Shown: positions 53,615-62,999 of the stretch, piece by piece
Numbering within the stretch: the stretch's first letter is position 1
Layout of the letters: each line of letters opens with the position of its first letter
Origin: Cellulomonas xylanilytica
Lineage (GTDB): Bacteria > Actinomycetota > Actinomycetes > Actinomycetales > Cellulomonadaceae
Assembly (NCBI RefSeq): GCF_007989805.1
Contig: NZ_BJUB01000004.1
Coordinates: 62,001 to 126,000, forward strand
Direction of reading: 5' to 3'
DNA length: 64,000 nucleotides
The notes under the pieces: model-generated
Told to the model about the DNA's origin: nothing
The model's database searches: none
Seen by the model: the letters and a program-made list of their open reading frames with translations, nothing else
Made by a program: the position numbers and the translations under genes

Positions 53615-54774
53615 GCCGGGACGACCTCGATCCGGTCGAGCCACTTGGTCTGCAGGACGCCCGGCCGGTTGGGCGCGATCAACCGCGCCGGATACCCGTG
53701 GTCGACGTGCAGGGGCTCACCGCCGAGCCGGAGCGCGACGACGCTGTCGGGGTGCCGGGCGTAGGCGCCGGGCAGCACGGACTCGTTGTACGAGCCGGCT
53801 TCCTGCAGGCTGACGAACCGGACGTCGGCGTCGTCCCGGTCGCTCACGGCGGCGACGAGGTCGGCGACCCGCACCCCCTGCCACGTCGCGGTGGTGCTCC
53901 AGCCCTCCACGCACGCGATCGGGAGGACGACCGTGACCTGAGGCATCGCCTCCAGGGCGGCGCGAGAGAGCCGGACGGTGCCGCCCGGTCCACGGACGGT
54001 GAGCCGCCAAGCGGGATCGGTCGCGCGGTCGAGCACGCCCGCGCCCCGAGCCGTGCGGTTCACGGGCACGCCCTGGACGCCGACCCCGGCCTGGCGGGGC
54101 GAGAGGACCGCCGCCCCGGACAGCGGCGTGACCGTCTGCCCCACGGTCAGCGCGGTCAGGCCGAGGACGGTCACCGCGATGCCCGCCAGGAAGCCCCGTC
54201 GTGTCGGCCCGTCGTGATCGCCGTCCACCTCCTGATCGAGCGGACGCCGCAGCGCGGCAGCGATGGTCGGGAGCTTGACCGCGACGTGGATGACGACCGA
54301 TCCCACCAGCACCCAGGCGACGGCGAAGTGCACCCGCACGAACGAGAACGACCACGGGTACCACTGGAAGATGTTGAGCAGGCCGGTGACCAGCTGGAAG
54401 ATCGCGGTGGCGACCAGGACGGCCACCGACCCCCGCTCCAGCAGGTGCAGTGGACCGCGCAGCCGTGGGCGCTGGAAGAGTGCCGGGTAGGCGGCGTACA
54501 GCTTGGCCAGCAGCAGCGGCAGGGCCGCCAGACCGGCAGCGACGTGCAGACCCTGGCTCAACCGGAATCCCCAGGCCGGCAACGGCGAGAACGGGAGCCA
54601 GGCGACGGGATGCTGGTGCAGGTGCGACACCAGTCCTGTGACGAACGCCGTGCCGATCGCCGCGGCCAGCAGGACCCCGACCCGTGCCACGACCCGCGGG
54701 TCGTGCACCGGGGACCGGAAGTCCGCCTGGGACGGCGGCTGCCGCCGGAGGTCGCTGAGCCGGGTGCGGGCCAC
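53611..54774 (-). CDS. Membrane-anchored molybdopterin oxidoreductase (SUOX fold)
   Basis: 387 residues from a GTG at 54774. The first about 185 residues are a cytochrome-b-like membrane part with four or five helices and histidines near their ends (FVTGLVSHLHQHPVAWLPF, GLHVAAGLAALPLLLAKLY, VHFAVAWVLVGSVVIHVAVK). A TRRGFLAG twin-arginine-like segment and helix at about 192-210 leads to a SUOX-type domain with the Mo-ligand Cys in PIACVEGWSTTATWQGV and the HVDHGYPARLIAPNRPGVLQ stretch. It probably passes electrons between the membrane and an extracytoplasmic substrate. Confidence 0.87.
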   Translation of the reverse strand: MARTRLSDLRRQPPSQADFRSPVHDPRVVARVGVLLAAAIGTAFVTGLVSHLHQHPVAWLPFSPLPAWGFRLSQGLHVAAGLAALPLLLAKLYAAYPALFQRPRLRGPLHLLERGSVAVLVATAIFQLVTGLLNIFQWYPWSFSFVRVHFAVAWVLVGSVVIHVAVKLPTIAAALRRPLDQEVDGDHDGPTRRGFLAGIAVTVLGLTALTVGQTVTPLSGAAVLSPRQAGVGVQGVPVNRTARGAGVLDRATDPAWRLTVRGPGGTVRLSRAALEAMPQVTVVLPIACVEGWSTTATWQGVRVADLVAAVSDRDDADVRFVSLQEAGSYNESVLPGAYARHPDSVVALRLGGEPLHVDHGYPARLIAPNRPGVLQTKWLDRIEVVPA

Positions 54775-54843
54775 ACCTCGACACTAGGTCGGTGGCTGTA
54801 CGACCGACCGGCTCACGCGATGACGGCTACCTGACGGTCCGCG

Positions 54844-56214
54844 TCACCACGGCGAGACCAGCACGATCTGCAGTGCGATCGTCGCGGTCGCCTGCGCGAC
54901 GAGCCACCACCGCCTGTCCGCGAGCGTGGCTGCCACCGGCAGCACCCAGCACGCGAGAGGGAGCCAGATGCGCTCCACCTCTCCGCGCTCCACGCCGGAC
55001 AGGGCACCGACGAGCGCCGCGCCCAGAGCGACGACCACGAGGAGCTGGACGGCCCGCGGCAGGAGACGCAGACCCACGAGTCCGCCGACGCCGGCCGGGC
55101 CGACGACAGCCCCGAGCAGGACCAGATCGGCGACCAGGAAGTACAGGTAGGGCCGGTCCGCGGCACGGCCCAGCGTGGATGCCACGTGGGTGACGGCGAT
55201 GCCGTCCCACAGCCAGAACCCGGCCGCCCCCCAGGCGGCCGCGGAGGCCAACACGACGGCGCCGGCCACGACGGTAGGAGCCCACCGCCTCGTGACGAGC
55301 CAGACGACCAGAGCGAGCGCACCCATCGGCAGCAGCCCGTAGGACAAGAACGGGCACAGACCGAGGACGAGCCCCGCGGCGAGGGCCCACGGCCATGAGC
55401 GCCCCTCCCGGGTGGAGGCGATGGCCAGGAGCGCGACGCCCCACGCCAGGACACCCGCGAAGAGCGCGTCGGCCGACGTCGCCAACCAGAGCGCCGCCGG
55501 TGCGAGCACGACGGCCGGCAGGGCGCGCCGCACCGTCGCCTCGCCGTGCGTGCCCGCGAGAGCCCGCACCGTCACACCTACCGCCACGAGCGAGCTCGTC
55601 CCCACGACCACGACCAGCGCCGCCATCCACCACTCGCCGCCCAGCCCCAGGCGGTCCAGCCCGCCGAGCAGCATCGGTAGGCCAGGTGGGTGGCCGCGCA
55701 CGTGCACCGGGTAGCTCAGGACGCGATCGGTGAAGGTGCGCAGGAACTCGCCGGGATCCTGGGCCACCAGGGGCACGACCGCCAGGTAGTCGTTCTTGTC
55801 CGTCAGCGGCGCTGCGATCGCGGTGAGACCGTCCGTCGCGGCGAGCAGCACGGCGAACGCGGTCAACGCTCCCCACCCGGCCAGAAGAAGGGGACGCCAG
55901 CCTGCGGCGCGCGCGAGGCGAGGTCCCTGCAGGACGACGAACGCGGCGACGAGCACGGCGAGGACGGTGCCGATCGACACGCGACCGTGCAGATAGCCGA
56001 TGAACGGCGGCGCGCTCCCGTAGGTGACGACCGCTCCGCGGTCCGCGAGGGCGAGCCCCGCGGCCCAGAGGACGCCGAGCGCCACCAGCCACAGTCCGAC
56101 AGCGAGCACGGCTCGTCGCGTGGCGAGCACCGGTGCTGCTCGCCCTGCTTCGGCAGTGCCTGGCGGCCGTGGTCCCACACGCTCACCCTGGCACGTCGTG
56201 ACCTCCGTCGACAT
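54844..56214 (-). CDS. Polytopic membrane glycosyltransferase (GT-C-like)
   Basis: 456 residues (MSTEVTTCQGERVGPRPPGT) with about 11 hydrophobic segments. The early loop DRGAVVTYGSAPPFIGYLHG and the conserved YPVHVRGHPPGLPMLLGGLD with its HPPG motif resemble GT-C enzymes that use lipid-linked sugars (ArnT/mannosyltransferase type), where an acidic loop residue is catalytic. It sits next to the molybdopterin enzyme and the GT2 group, suggesting a shared glycoconjugate pathway. Donor and acceptor are unknown. Confidence 0.8.
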   Translation of the reverse strand: MSTEVTTCQGERVGPRPPGTAEAGRAAPVLATRRAVLAVGLWLVALGVLWAAGLALADRGAVVTYGSAPPFIGYLHGRVSIGTVLAVLVAAFVVLQGPRLARAAGWRPLLLAGWGALTAFAVLLAATDGLTAIAAPLTDKNDYLAVVPLVAQDPGEFLRTFTDRVLSYPVHVRGHPPGLPMLLGGLDRLGLGGEWWMAALVVVVGTSSLVAVGVTVRALAGTHGEATVRRALPAVVLAPAALWLATSADALFAGVLAWGVALLAIASTREGRSWPWALAAGLVLGLCPFLSYGLLPMGALALVVWLVTRRWAPTVVAGAVVLASAAAWGAAGFWLWDGIAVTHVASTLGRAADRPYLYFLVADLVLLGAVVGPAGVGGLVGLRLLPRAVQLLVVVALGAALVGALSGVERGEVERIWLPLACWVLPVAATLADRRWWLVAQATATIALQIVLVSPW

Positions 56215-56358
56215 GACGGCCGGGTGACGGCGCCGCGCCCACGGGCACCCACCCGGTCGGTCCGCGATGGATGCCGGGCGGTGACCGCAGCGGGCGACGC
56301 AGATGCCGACGACGGCGGCCTGGGAACCGATCGCACCCTCGACCGCGGGAGATCTGCG

Positions 56359-57930
56359 CTACTCGAGCTGGCGCAGGGCGCGGCGCTCGACCTCGTCGAG
56401 GAGGTCGTCGGCAACCTCCGGGGTCACGTCCCCCCGGGCTCGTGCGTCCAGGACGACGGCGCGCTCGACCCCGCTGACCGCTCGCAGCAGTGCGCCGACG
56501 GCGTCGTCGTCGCCGGTGTCGGAGTCGTCGTGCGTGCTCCCCCGCCGGGCCGTGCCGATGGCCTCCTGCGCAGCCAGGTATCCCTCGTACTGGAGCCGGA
56601 CGGCGTGCCGCACCCGGTCGGGGTAGGCGGCACCCGTCGCACCGTCGAGGGCGTCGAGAACGGCGCCGGTCGCCCGGCGGCGCAGCGTCCGTCGCTGGTC
56701 GTCCCCGTCCGCCGCGGAACCGACGTGCAGTCGCTTCACCAGGGGCGCGAGCGTGAGGCCCTGCAGGACGAGCGTGACCAGCACCGTGACGAGGGCGATC
56801 ACGATGACCGAGTCCCTGCCCGGGAACGGCTCACCGGTCGACGTCGCCGCGGGGATGGCCAGGGCGGTCGCGACGGTGACGACGCCTCGCATCCCGGCCC
56901 ACGAGGTCACCACCGACTCCCGTCCTCCGACCGGCACGGCGACCGGGACGCCGCGGCGTCGACGGAAGAGCGCGGTCGCGCCCAGCACCCACGCGAAGCG
57001 CACCGCGATGAGCACGACGCAGGTCCACCCGGCCAGCGCGAGCGCCGAGGTTCGGTCGGGGCTCGTGCCCAGGATCTCGGTCAGCTCGAACCCGATGAAC
57101 ACGAACACCGTGCTGGTGATGAGGTAGTCCAGGTAGCGCCAGACCGCGCGACCGAGCAGCCACCCCTCCGACGTGAGGGAGTGATGGGCATAGGTCCGCA
57201 GGTAGAGGCCCAGCGTCAGGACCGCGAGCACGCCCGAGCCGTGCAGCTGCTCCGCGCCGAGGTAGACCGCGAACGGGACCGCGATCGTCACCGTCGTCTC
57301 GGCGGCGGCCGCGTGCAGCCGCGCCAGCGCGAACCGGGTGAGCACCGCCGCCGCCAGGCCCAGCCCGACCCCGACGCCCACCGCGAGCACCAGGCTGAGG
57401 CCGAGCTCGCCGGCGGTCACGGCTCCCGCGACGACCGCGGCCACGGCGACGTTGTAGAGGACGAGCGCGGTGGCGTCGTTGAACATGCCCTCGCCCTCGA
57501 GGATCGTCACGAGCCGCCCGGGGAGGCGCAGCCGGCGCGCGACCGCCGTCGCCGCCACCGGGTCGGGGGGTGCGACCACGGCCCCGAGCACGGCCGCCAC
57601 GCCCCACGGCATGCCGGCGGCGTGGGCCAGGACCGCCACGGCGGCCGCGCTCGCCAGCGTCAGCCCGACGGCGAGCAGCAGGATCGGACGGGCGTTCTCC
57701 CGGAACTCGCGTGCGGTCGCGCGCTGGGTCGCGGCGAACAGGAGCGGGGGCAGCACCAGCGGGAGGATGAGGTCCGGCTCGACGGAGAGGTGCGGCACAC
57801 CGGGGATCAGCGGGACCGCCAGCCCGAACACGGTGAGCAGCACCGGGAACGGGACGCGGAGGCGGTCCGCGAGCGGTGTGAGCACGACGATGCCTGCGAC
57901 CAGGACGGCGATCAGGAGCTCCGACGACAC
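56359..57930 (-). CDS. CPA1-type Na+/H+ antiporter
   Basis: 523 residues (MSSELLIAVLVAGIVVLTPL), about 12 transmembrane helices. The PDPVAATAVARRLRLP and LEGEGMFNDATALVLYNVAV segments carry the ion-binding Asp and Asn-Asp pair of the family, and WAGMRGVVTVATALAIP is a further signature. A cytoplasmic tail of about 120 residues (LVKRLHVGSAADGDDQRRTL) follows the last helix. It exchanges Na+ or K+ for protons and helps pH and salt balance. The 144 bases between its stop and the glycosyltransferase start show no gene. Confidence 0.92.
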   Translation of the reverse strand: MSSELLIAVLVAGIVVLTPLADRLRVPFPVLLTVFGLAVPLIPGVPHLSVEPDLILPLVLPPLLFAATQRATAREFRENARPILLLAVGLTLASAAAVAVLAHAAGMPWGVAAVLGAVVAPPDPVAATAVARRLRLPGRLVTILEGEGMFNDATALVLYNVAVAAVVAGAVTAGELGLSLVLAVGVGVGLGLAAAVLTRFALARLHAAAAETTVTIAVPFAVYLGAEQLHGSGVLAVLTLGLYLRTYAHHSLTSEGWLLGRAVWRYLDYLITSTVFVFIGFELTEILGTSPDRTSALALAGWTCVVLIAVRFAWVLGATALFRRRRGVPVAVPVGGRESVVTSWAGMRGVVTVATALAIPAATSTGEPFPGRDSVIVIALVTVLVTLVLQGLTLAPLVKRLHVGSAADGDDQRRTLRRRATGAVLDALDGATGAAYPDRVRHAVRLQYEGYLAAQEAIGTARRGSTHDDSDTGDDDAVGALLRAVSGVERAVVLDARARGDVTPEVADDLLDEVERRALRQLE

Positions 57931-58047
57931 GTGCGACCTTTCTCGGTGGTCCGGGCGGGGGTCCGGCCGGAGCGATAGGGGAACTCTCGTCCACCGGCGG
58001 TCAGGGCACGGTGGAAGCAGACGTCGACAGCCTCCGGTGCACGGTTT

Positions 58048-58554
58048 CTACCGGTCGTCGGGCTCGAGGGCGGTCGCGTCGCCCAGGGCGCTCGCTCGGA
58101 TGACGCTGAGGGTGCCGTCCGTCTCGAGCACCACGCGAGCGACCTGGTCCAGACCTCCCTCGCCACTGCCGCGCACGGCCTGACGCACCTCCGCGGCGGT
58201 GAGACGCTGCGTCGCGATCGCCTCCTGGTCCAGCACGCCGTCCCGCAGCACGGTGGCCGGGGCCGCGGTCACGACCGACCGGCCGGGCCCGAGGAGAGAG
58301 GTGCTCCAGGACACCAGCAGCTGCAGGAGGACGAGGACGAGCATGGCGGTGACGCCCTCGGCCCAGGCGACGTCCGGGCTGAGCAGGATCGTCGCCAGGG
58401 TGGAGCCGAGGGCGACGGTGACCACCAGGTCGAACGCGTTGAGCTCGGCGAGCGTGCGCTTGCCGGAGAGACGGAGCACCACGACGAGGGCCACGTACGC
58501 AGCCGTCCCCACCACGACCACCCGCAGCACGTCGGCCCACGCGTCGAAGAACAT
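58048..58554 (-). CDS. DUF421/YetF family membrane protein
   Basis: 168 residues from the ATG at 58554 (MFFDAWADVLRVVVVGTAAY). It has two or three N-terminal helices (LRVVVVGTAAYVALVVVLRL), then the family signature RLSGKRTLAELNAFDLVVTV and a cytoplasmic domain ending SVIRASALGDATALEPDDR. YetF-type proteins are widespread and have been linked to germination or membrane redox in Bacillus. The function here is unknown. It stands between two CPA1 antiporters. Confidence 0.9.
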   Translation of the reverse strand: MFFDAWADVLRVVVVGTAAYVALVVVLRLSGKRTLAELNAFDLVVTVALGSTLATILLSPDVAWAEGVTAMLVLVLLQLLVSWSTSLLGPGRSVVTAAPATVLRDGVLDQEAIATQRLTAAEVRQAVRGSGEGGLDQVARVVLETDGTLSVIRASALGDATALEPDDR

Positions 58555-58824
58555 CTCCGACTCCTCCCGGTTCGAGTCCCTCCACTGTGGGCGCACATCA
58601 CCTCGTCGGCCAGCGCGCCCCGGGCACCGCCCTGCGCCGTGGACGCCTGTGCCGCGTGCGGTCGCCCGAGAGCGGGTGGCCGGCTCAGCGACGCGCAACC
58701 ATCGGGGACGGCGTACGTCGCGACGGACCAGGGCAGGCGGGCGCCTGGCCCGGGCACCCGGTGACGCGCACCCTGGTGCAGTCCGAGCGCCCACCGGGCT
58801 CCGCCGTCGTCGCGCCCGTACGGT
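58555..58824. other. Intergenic region between DUF421 and the second antiporter
   Basis: 270 bases between divergent genes. I see no gene or strong repeat. It should contain both promoters. Confidence 0.4.
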
Positions 58825-60123
58825 GTGCTGGTGTTCGCTGTCGACGGCCCAGCCGCGATCTTCCTGGCGGTCGGCCTGGCCACGTTGGCTGCGGCCGTGC
58901 TCCCGCGACTGCTGCGCCGTGCGCCGATCTCGATGCCGGCCGTGTTCCTCGCAGCAGGTGCCCTGGGTTTCTGGCTCCTCCCCCAGCTCCCCGACCCGAG
59001 CCCGACCGACCATCCCGAGATCGCGCTCCACCTGACGGAGATCTGCGTGATCGTCTCGCTGATGGGCGCGGGCCTGGCGATCAACCGCCCTTTCGCGTGG
59101 CGCACCTGGGGCACGACCTGGCGCCTGCTGGCGATCACCATGCCGCTGTCGATGATCGCCGTCGGGGTGATGGGGTGGGCGGGCCTCGGCCTCGGTGCCG
59201 CGAGCGCCATGCTGCTCGCCGCGGCGGTCGCCCCGACCGACCCAGTACTTGCGACCGAGGTCCAGGTGAGCGAACCGGTCGACGAGCCGGGGACGCAGGA
59301 CGACGAGGCCCGCTTCGCCCTGACCTCGGAGGCGGGCCTCAACGACGGCCTTGCCTTCCCTTTCACCTATGCCGCGATCGCCGTCAGCCTCTCGGGTCTG
59401 GCGCCCGGGGGCTGGCTCGGCCGCTGGGTCGTGCTGGACGTCGTGTGGCGGCTGGGCGTGGGCGTCGCGATCGGGTTCCTCGTGGGGTGGTTGCTCGGCC
59501 GCCTGTTCTTCTCCTCCGTCGCGGAGAGGCTGCGGATAACCGAGCACACGCAAGGCTTCGTGGCGCTCGCGGCGACGTTCCTCGCCTACGGCACGGCCGA
59601 GCTCGCGGAGGGGTACGGGTTCGTCGCGGTCTTCGTGTGCGCGGTCACCTTGCGCGGGACGGAGCGCGAGCACGAGTACCACAAGGTGCTGCACGCGTTC
59701 GTCGAGCAGATCGAGCGGCTGCTGACCGTTGCCGTCATCGTGCTGGTGGGTGGAGCGGTCGCGCGCGGGGCGTTCACCGAGCTCGGCTGGGCAGAGGTGG
59801 GAGTCGTCCTGGCATTTCTTCTGGTGGTCAGACCGCTCGCGGGATGGATCGCGCTGCGCGGTGGCCGGACCGGGCCGCGGGAGCGTGCGGTGGTGGCGTT
59901 CTTCGGCGTGCGCGGGATCGGGTCGCTGTACTACGTCGCCTACGCCGTGCAGGAGGGCGAGTTCGCGGACGCCGACCGGCTCTGGGCGATCACCGGCCTG
60001 GTGGTTGTCGGATCGGTGGTGATCCACGGCGCGGCGGCCACTCCCGTCATGCGCGCGCTCGACCGTCGCCGCGAGCGACGTGCAACGGCGGTGGGCGACG
60101 ACGTCGCCGAGACTCCCGTCTGA
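58825..60123 (+). CDS. CPA1-type cation:proton antiporter
   Basis: 432 residues from a GTG at 58825; a GTG two codons later is equally possible. About 12 helices. The motifs LLAAAVAPTDPVLATEVQVS and ALTSEAGLNDGLAFPFTYAA show the transport-site Asp and Asn-Asp. FFGVRGIGSLYYVAYAVQEG is the late signature. It is related to, but clearly diverged from, the antiporter at 56359-57930 (shorter, without the long tail), so it is not a recent duplicate. Confidence 0.92.
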   Translation: MLVFAVDGPAAIFLAVGLATLAAAVLPRLLRRAPISMPAVFLAAGALGFWLLPQLPDPSPTDHPEIALHLTEICVIVSLMGAGLAINRPFAWRTWGTTWRLLAITMPLSMIAVGVMGWAGLGLGAASAMLLAAAVAPTDPVLATEVQVSEPVDEPGTQDDEARFALTSEAGLNDGLAFPFTYAAIAVSLSGLAPGGWLGRWVVLDVVWRLGVGVAIGFLVGWLLGRLFFSSVAERLRITEHTQGFVALAATFLAYGTAELAEGYGFVAVFVCAVTLRGTEREHEYHKVLHAFVEQIERLLTVAVIVLVGGAVARGAFTELGWAEVGVVLAFLLVVRPLAGWIALRGGRTGPRERAVVAFFGVRGIGSLYYVAYAVQEGEFADADRLWAITGLVVVGSVVIHGAAATPVMRALDRRRERRATAVGDDVAETPV

Positions 60124-60152
60124 CGCGGATTCGAACGAGCCCTGGACTACCC

Positions 60153-60169
60153 GTTAGTTACTAACTAAC
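60153..60169. promoter_or_regulatory. 17-bp palindromic operator before the TetR gene
   Basis: GTTAGTTA-C-TAACTAAC is a perfect palindrome. It ends eight bases before the TetR start and is AT-rich in a GC-rich setting, so it may include the -10 region. It is most likely the autoregulatory site of the TetR protein. Confidence 0.82.
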
Positions 60170-60177
60170 ATTTGATT

Positions 60178-60765
60178 GTGCCTTCTGCTCCCACTCCTCC
60201 CTCGTCGCGTGCTGCCGACACCAGGCGATCCCTCCAGACCCACGCCCTGCACCTCTTCGAGGAGCAGGGCTACGAACAGACGACGGTCGCGGAGATCGCG
60301 AAGGCCGCCGGCGTGTCGCACATGACGTTCTTCCGGAACTTCCCGACCAAGGAGGACGTCGTCCTCGACGACCCGTACGACCCGATGCTCGCGGAGGCCG
60401 TCGCCGCGCAGCCGCGGGATCTGGTGCCGCTCGAGCGGGTGCGGCTCGGCCTGCTGAGCGCCCTCGCCGGACTGCAGTCGGCCGAGTTCGACGAGGAATC
60501 GCGACGCCGGCTGCGACTGGCGACCGGAGTCCCCGCGTTGCGAGCGCGGATCTGGGAGAGCATGACGAGGACCCAGGACGCCGTGGTGACCGTGCTCGTG
60601 GCCCAGGACGTCGAGCGGTCCGTCGCCGAGGCGTCCGTCGGGGCGGTGCTCGGCGCCATGACCTCGGGCCTGATGCACTGGGGTGCCGCGCAGCCGGCCA
60701 CGGACGGGCCCATGCTGGCCGACGCCCTTGCCACGGCCCTCGACGTGCTCGGTCCCCCGCGATGA
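60178..60765 (+). CDS. TetR family repressor
   Basis: 195 residues from a GTG at 60178; a TTG two codons earlier is possible. The N-terminal HTH is RSLQTHALHLFEEQGYEQTT and EIAKAAGVSHMTFFRNFPTK. The C-terminal ligand domain ends MHWGAAQPATDG. No ribosome site is visible between the palindrome and the start, so the message may be leaderless. It overlaps the ABC ATPase gene by four bases (ATGA) and probably represses the operon through the palindrome, being released by a ligand that the exporter handles. Confidence 0.93.
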   Translation: MPSAPTPPSSRAADTRRSLQTHALHLFEEQGYEQTTVAEIAKAAGVSHMTFFRNFPTKEDVVLDDPYDPMLAEAVAAQPRDLVPLERVRLGLLSALAGLQSAEFDEESRRRLRLATGVPALRARIWESMTRTQDAVVTVLVAQDVERSVAEASVGAVLGAMTSGLMHWGAAQPATDGPMLADALATALDVLGPPR

Positions 60766-61520
60766 CGACGCTGGAGGCCAGGGGCCTGGTACGCCGGTTC
60801 GGCGAGGTCACGGCCGTCGACGGCGTCGACCTGGACGTCGCTGCCGGGCAGGTGCACGCCCTCGTCGGGCTCAACGGCTCGGGAAAGACGACCCTGCTGC
60901 GCATGCTGGCCGGCGTCCTGCGTCCGGACGCCGGAGTCCTCCGTCTCCGCTCCGGCGCCGAGCCGTCCGGCGCCGTGATCGGCCACCTCATCGACGTTCC
61001 GGCTGCCTACGCCGAGCTGACCGTGGAGCAGAACCTGAGCTCGGCGGCACTCCTGCGGGCAGTCCCTCGCGCGCTGGTCCCCCGCGCCGTGTCCCGGGCC
61101 GCCACTGCGCTCGGGATCGCCGACCTGCTGACCCGACGGGCGGGAGGCTTGTCGCTCGGCAACCGGCAGCGGCTCGGCCTGGCGGCCGCACTCGTGCACG
61201 ACCCGCAGCTGCTGGTGCTCGACGAGCCGACCAACGGGCTCGATCCCGCGGGCGTGCTGGTGGTCCGCCGGCTGGTGGTGGAGCGAGCCCGCACAGCTGG
61301 CTGCGCCGTGCTCGTGTCCAGCCATCACCTCGACGAGCTTGCGCGCATCGCGGACCGGATCACGGTTCTCCACCGCGGGCGGGTGGTCGGTCGCCTCGAT
61401 CCCCGGACGCCCGACCTGGAGGTCCAGCTGTTCGCCATGGCGGCTCGGGCCGACGGGATCGACGTCACCGCCGAGCTCGGCAGGCCGGCTCCTGCTCGGA
61501 AGCCCGAGGCGCGCTCATGA
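60762..61520 (+). CDS. ABC transporter ATPase
   Basis: 252 residues (MTTLEARGLVRRFGEVTAVD). Walker A is VGLNGSGKTTLLRMLAG, the signature is GLSLGNRQRLGLAAALVHDP (LSLGNRQ replaces the usual LSGGxxQ), Walker B is LLVLDEPTNGLDPAGV and the switch His is in VSSHHLDEL. It is an exporter-type ATPase of the DrrA/CcmA group. It overlaps the permease gene (ATGA). Confidence 0.93.
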   Translation: MTTLEARGLVRRFGEVTAVDGVDLDVAAGQVHALVGLNGSGKTTLLRMLAGVLRPDAGVLRLRSGAEPSGAVIGHLIDVPAAYAELTVEQNLSSAALLRAVPRALVPRAVSRAATALGIADLLTRRAGGLSLGNRQRLGLAAALVHDPQLLVLDEPTNGLDPAGVLVVRRLVVERARTAGCAVLVSSHHLDELARIADRITVLHRGRVVGRLDPRTPDLEVQLFAMAARADGIDVTAELGRPAPARKPEARS

Positions 61521-62290
61521 GTCCCGCGTGGACGGTCGAGCTGCTCAAGGTGCGCAGGTCACCGGTGGCCCGGACGGCCTTCGGCGCGATGGCCGTCATC
61601 GCGGCGTTCTTCTCCGTCGGCGCCGCGCTGCTTGCCGCGCGGGGCACGGCGGAGGGCTCACTGGCCGGGGCGAAGGTGGCGGCCATGGTCGAGGGCGTGG
61701 GCTGGTCCGCCGTCAGCGGCGCCTTCGGACAGATCGTGTCCGTCCTCTGGCTCCTGGGAACAGGGGTCATCGCGGCGTGGAGCTGCGGCCGGGAGTACTC
61801 GGACCGGACGCTGGGGCAGCTGCTGGCACTGCCGACGCCGTCCTCGCGGATCGCCGCGGCCAAGCTCGGATCGGTGATGCTCGCGTCATCGACCGCAGCC
61901 GTCGGAGCGGCCCTCCTCACCCTGGTCGGCGGTGTGGTCGCCGGCATGGGCCTCCCGGGCTCCGGCGACCTTCAGACGCTGGGTACCGGGGTGCTGGCCG
62001 GCGTGGCCGGAGCGTGGCTGGCGCTGCCCTTCGCCTGGGTGGCAACCGTGGGCAGGGGGTACCTGCCTGCCGTCGGCGCTCTCCTCGGCATCGTCATGGT
62101 CAGCCAGGTCGTCGTGCTGCTCGGCGGCGGCTCGTGGTTCCCCTGGGCGGTGCCCTCGCTCCTCGTCGGGGCGGGCGGGGCCGAGGCGGCCGCCGACGTC
62201 AGTGGGCTCGGCGTCGCGCTCGTCGTCAGCGTCGGGGCCGCGGCCTGGGCATCCACCGTCAGAACCTGGTCGCGGTTGCAGCTGGACTGA
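61517..62290 (+). CDS. ABC transporter permease
   Basis: 257 residues from the ATG at 61517 (MSPAWTVELLKVRRSPVART). Six hydrophobic segments: FGAMAVIAAFFSVGAALLA, FGQIVSVLWLLGTGVIAAW, LASSTAAVGAALLTLVGGVV, GVLAGVAGAWLALPFAWVA, LPAVGALLGIVMVSQVVVLL and LGVALVVSVGAAAWAST. CGREYSDRTLGQLLALPTPS is the cytoplasmic coupling helix of ABC-2-type permeases. It forms the membrane part of the exporter with the ATPase upstream. The substrate is unknown. Confidence 0.9.
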   Translation: MSPAWTVELLKVRRSPVARTAFGAMAVIAAFFSVGAALLAARGTAEGSLAGAKVAAMVEGVGWSAVSGAFGQIVSVLWLLGTGVIAAWSCGREYSDRTLGQLLALPTPSSRIAAAKLGSVMLASSTAAVGAALLTLVGGVVAGMGLPGSGDLQTLGTGVLAGVAGAWLALPFAWVATVGRGYLPAVGALLGIVMVSQVVVLLGGGSWFPWAVPSLLVGAGGAEAAADVSGLGVALVVSVGAAAWASTVRTWSRLQLD

Positions 62291-62999
62291 TGATGCTGCC
62301 AGGCGGGCGCTCACCCCTCCGTAGCTCCGCGCGGTAGGTCAGTCGTCCCGCAGCCGCAGATCAGGGGTCCGCCGCCGACGGTAGGCATCGGGGATGCCGT
62401 CACCACCCTCGTCAGCGAGCTCAGCCCGCCCCGATCCGTCGATACGCGCGGTGGCTGCTCAGCAGCTCAGCAGGACGCCACTGGCCGGGACCGCGGAGAT
62501 CAGCGAGGGTTCGCGGCGGCATCCCTCGCCCCTGCTAGCCCGATCCGCCGCCGTGGCCGGATCTGCGGCGCGGAAGCCCGCACGTCGCTCCCGCCGTCGA
62601 AGGTCAGCCGAGCACCGACGCGGACGAAGCTCGGGACGGGCGCGAACCGCCAGCAACGGGCATCTCCGCCTGGACGAGCGACGGCGACGGGGCGAGCATG
62701 CCGGTGGGTGCGAATCCGAAGACCGCGGCCAGCTCACCGAGGTCACCGCGGGAGCTCATCCGCATGAGAGCGAGCTTGTCGCACCGCGACATCACCCGCG
62801 GGTGGTCTTGGAAACCCAGGTCACGCGGCCATGTCCCCGCCCTCGACCGTGGCCGCTTCCTCTGTGGATCCCGCATCTTGCGTCCAGTCCCGCCTACCCG
62901 CTCGTAGCGGATCGTTCACGACCCGGATGTCGGCCGCTGTGCGGTGGCGCTGCGCTCCGCACAAGACACCGGGTGGCGCTGCTTGGAAGGAGCCGGGCC
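62291..62999. other. Region without a clear gene
   Basis: About 700 bases. Open frames exist on both strands, including a minus-strand frame at 62604-62876 (MRDPQRKRPRSRAGTWPRDL, with HPRVMSRCDKLALMRMSSRG), but none shows a recognised domain, normal codon pattern and ribosome site together. I treat it as non-coding or decayed. Confidence 0.45.

Noticed and set aside
62604-62876. Minus-strand 90-residue frame as a real gene
   Set aside because: No ribosome site, family match or supportive context. It lies in a region of apparent decay.
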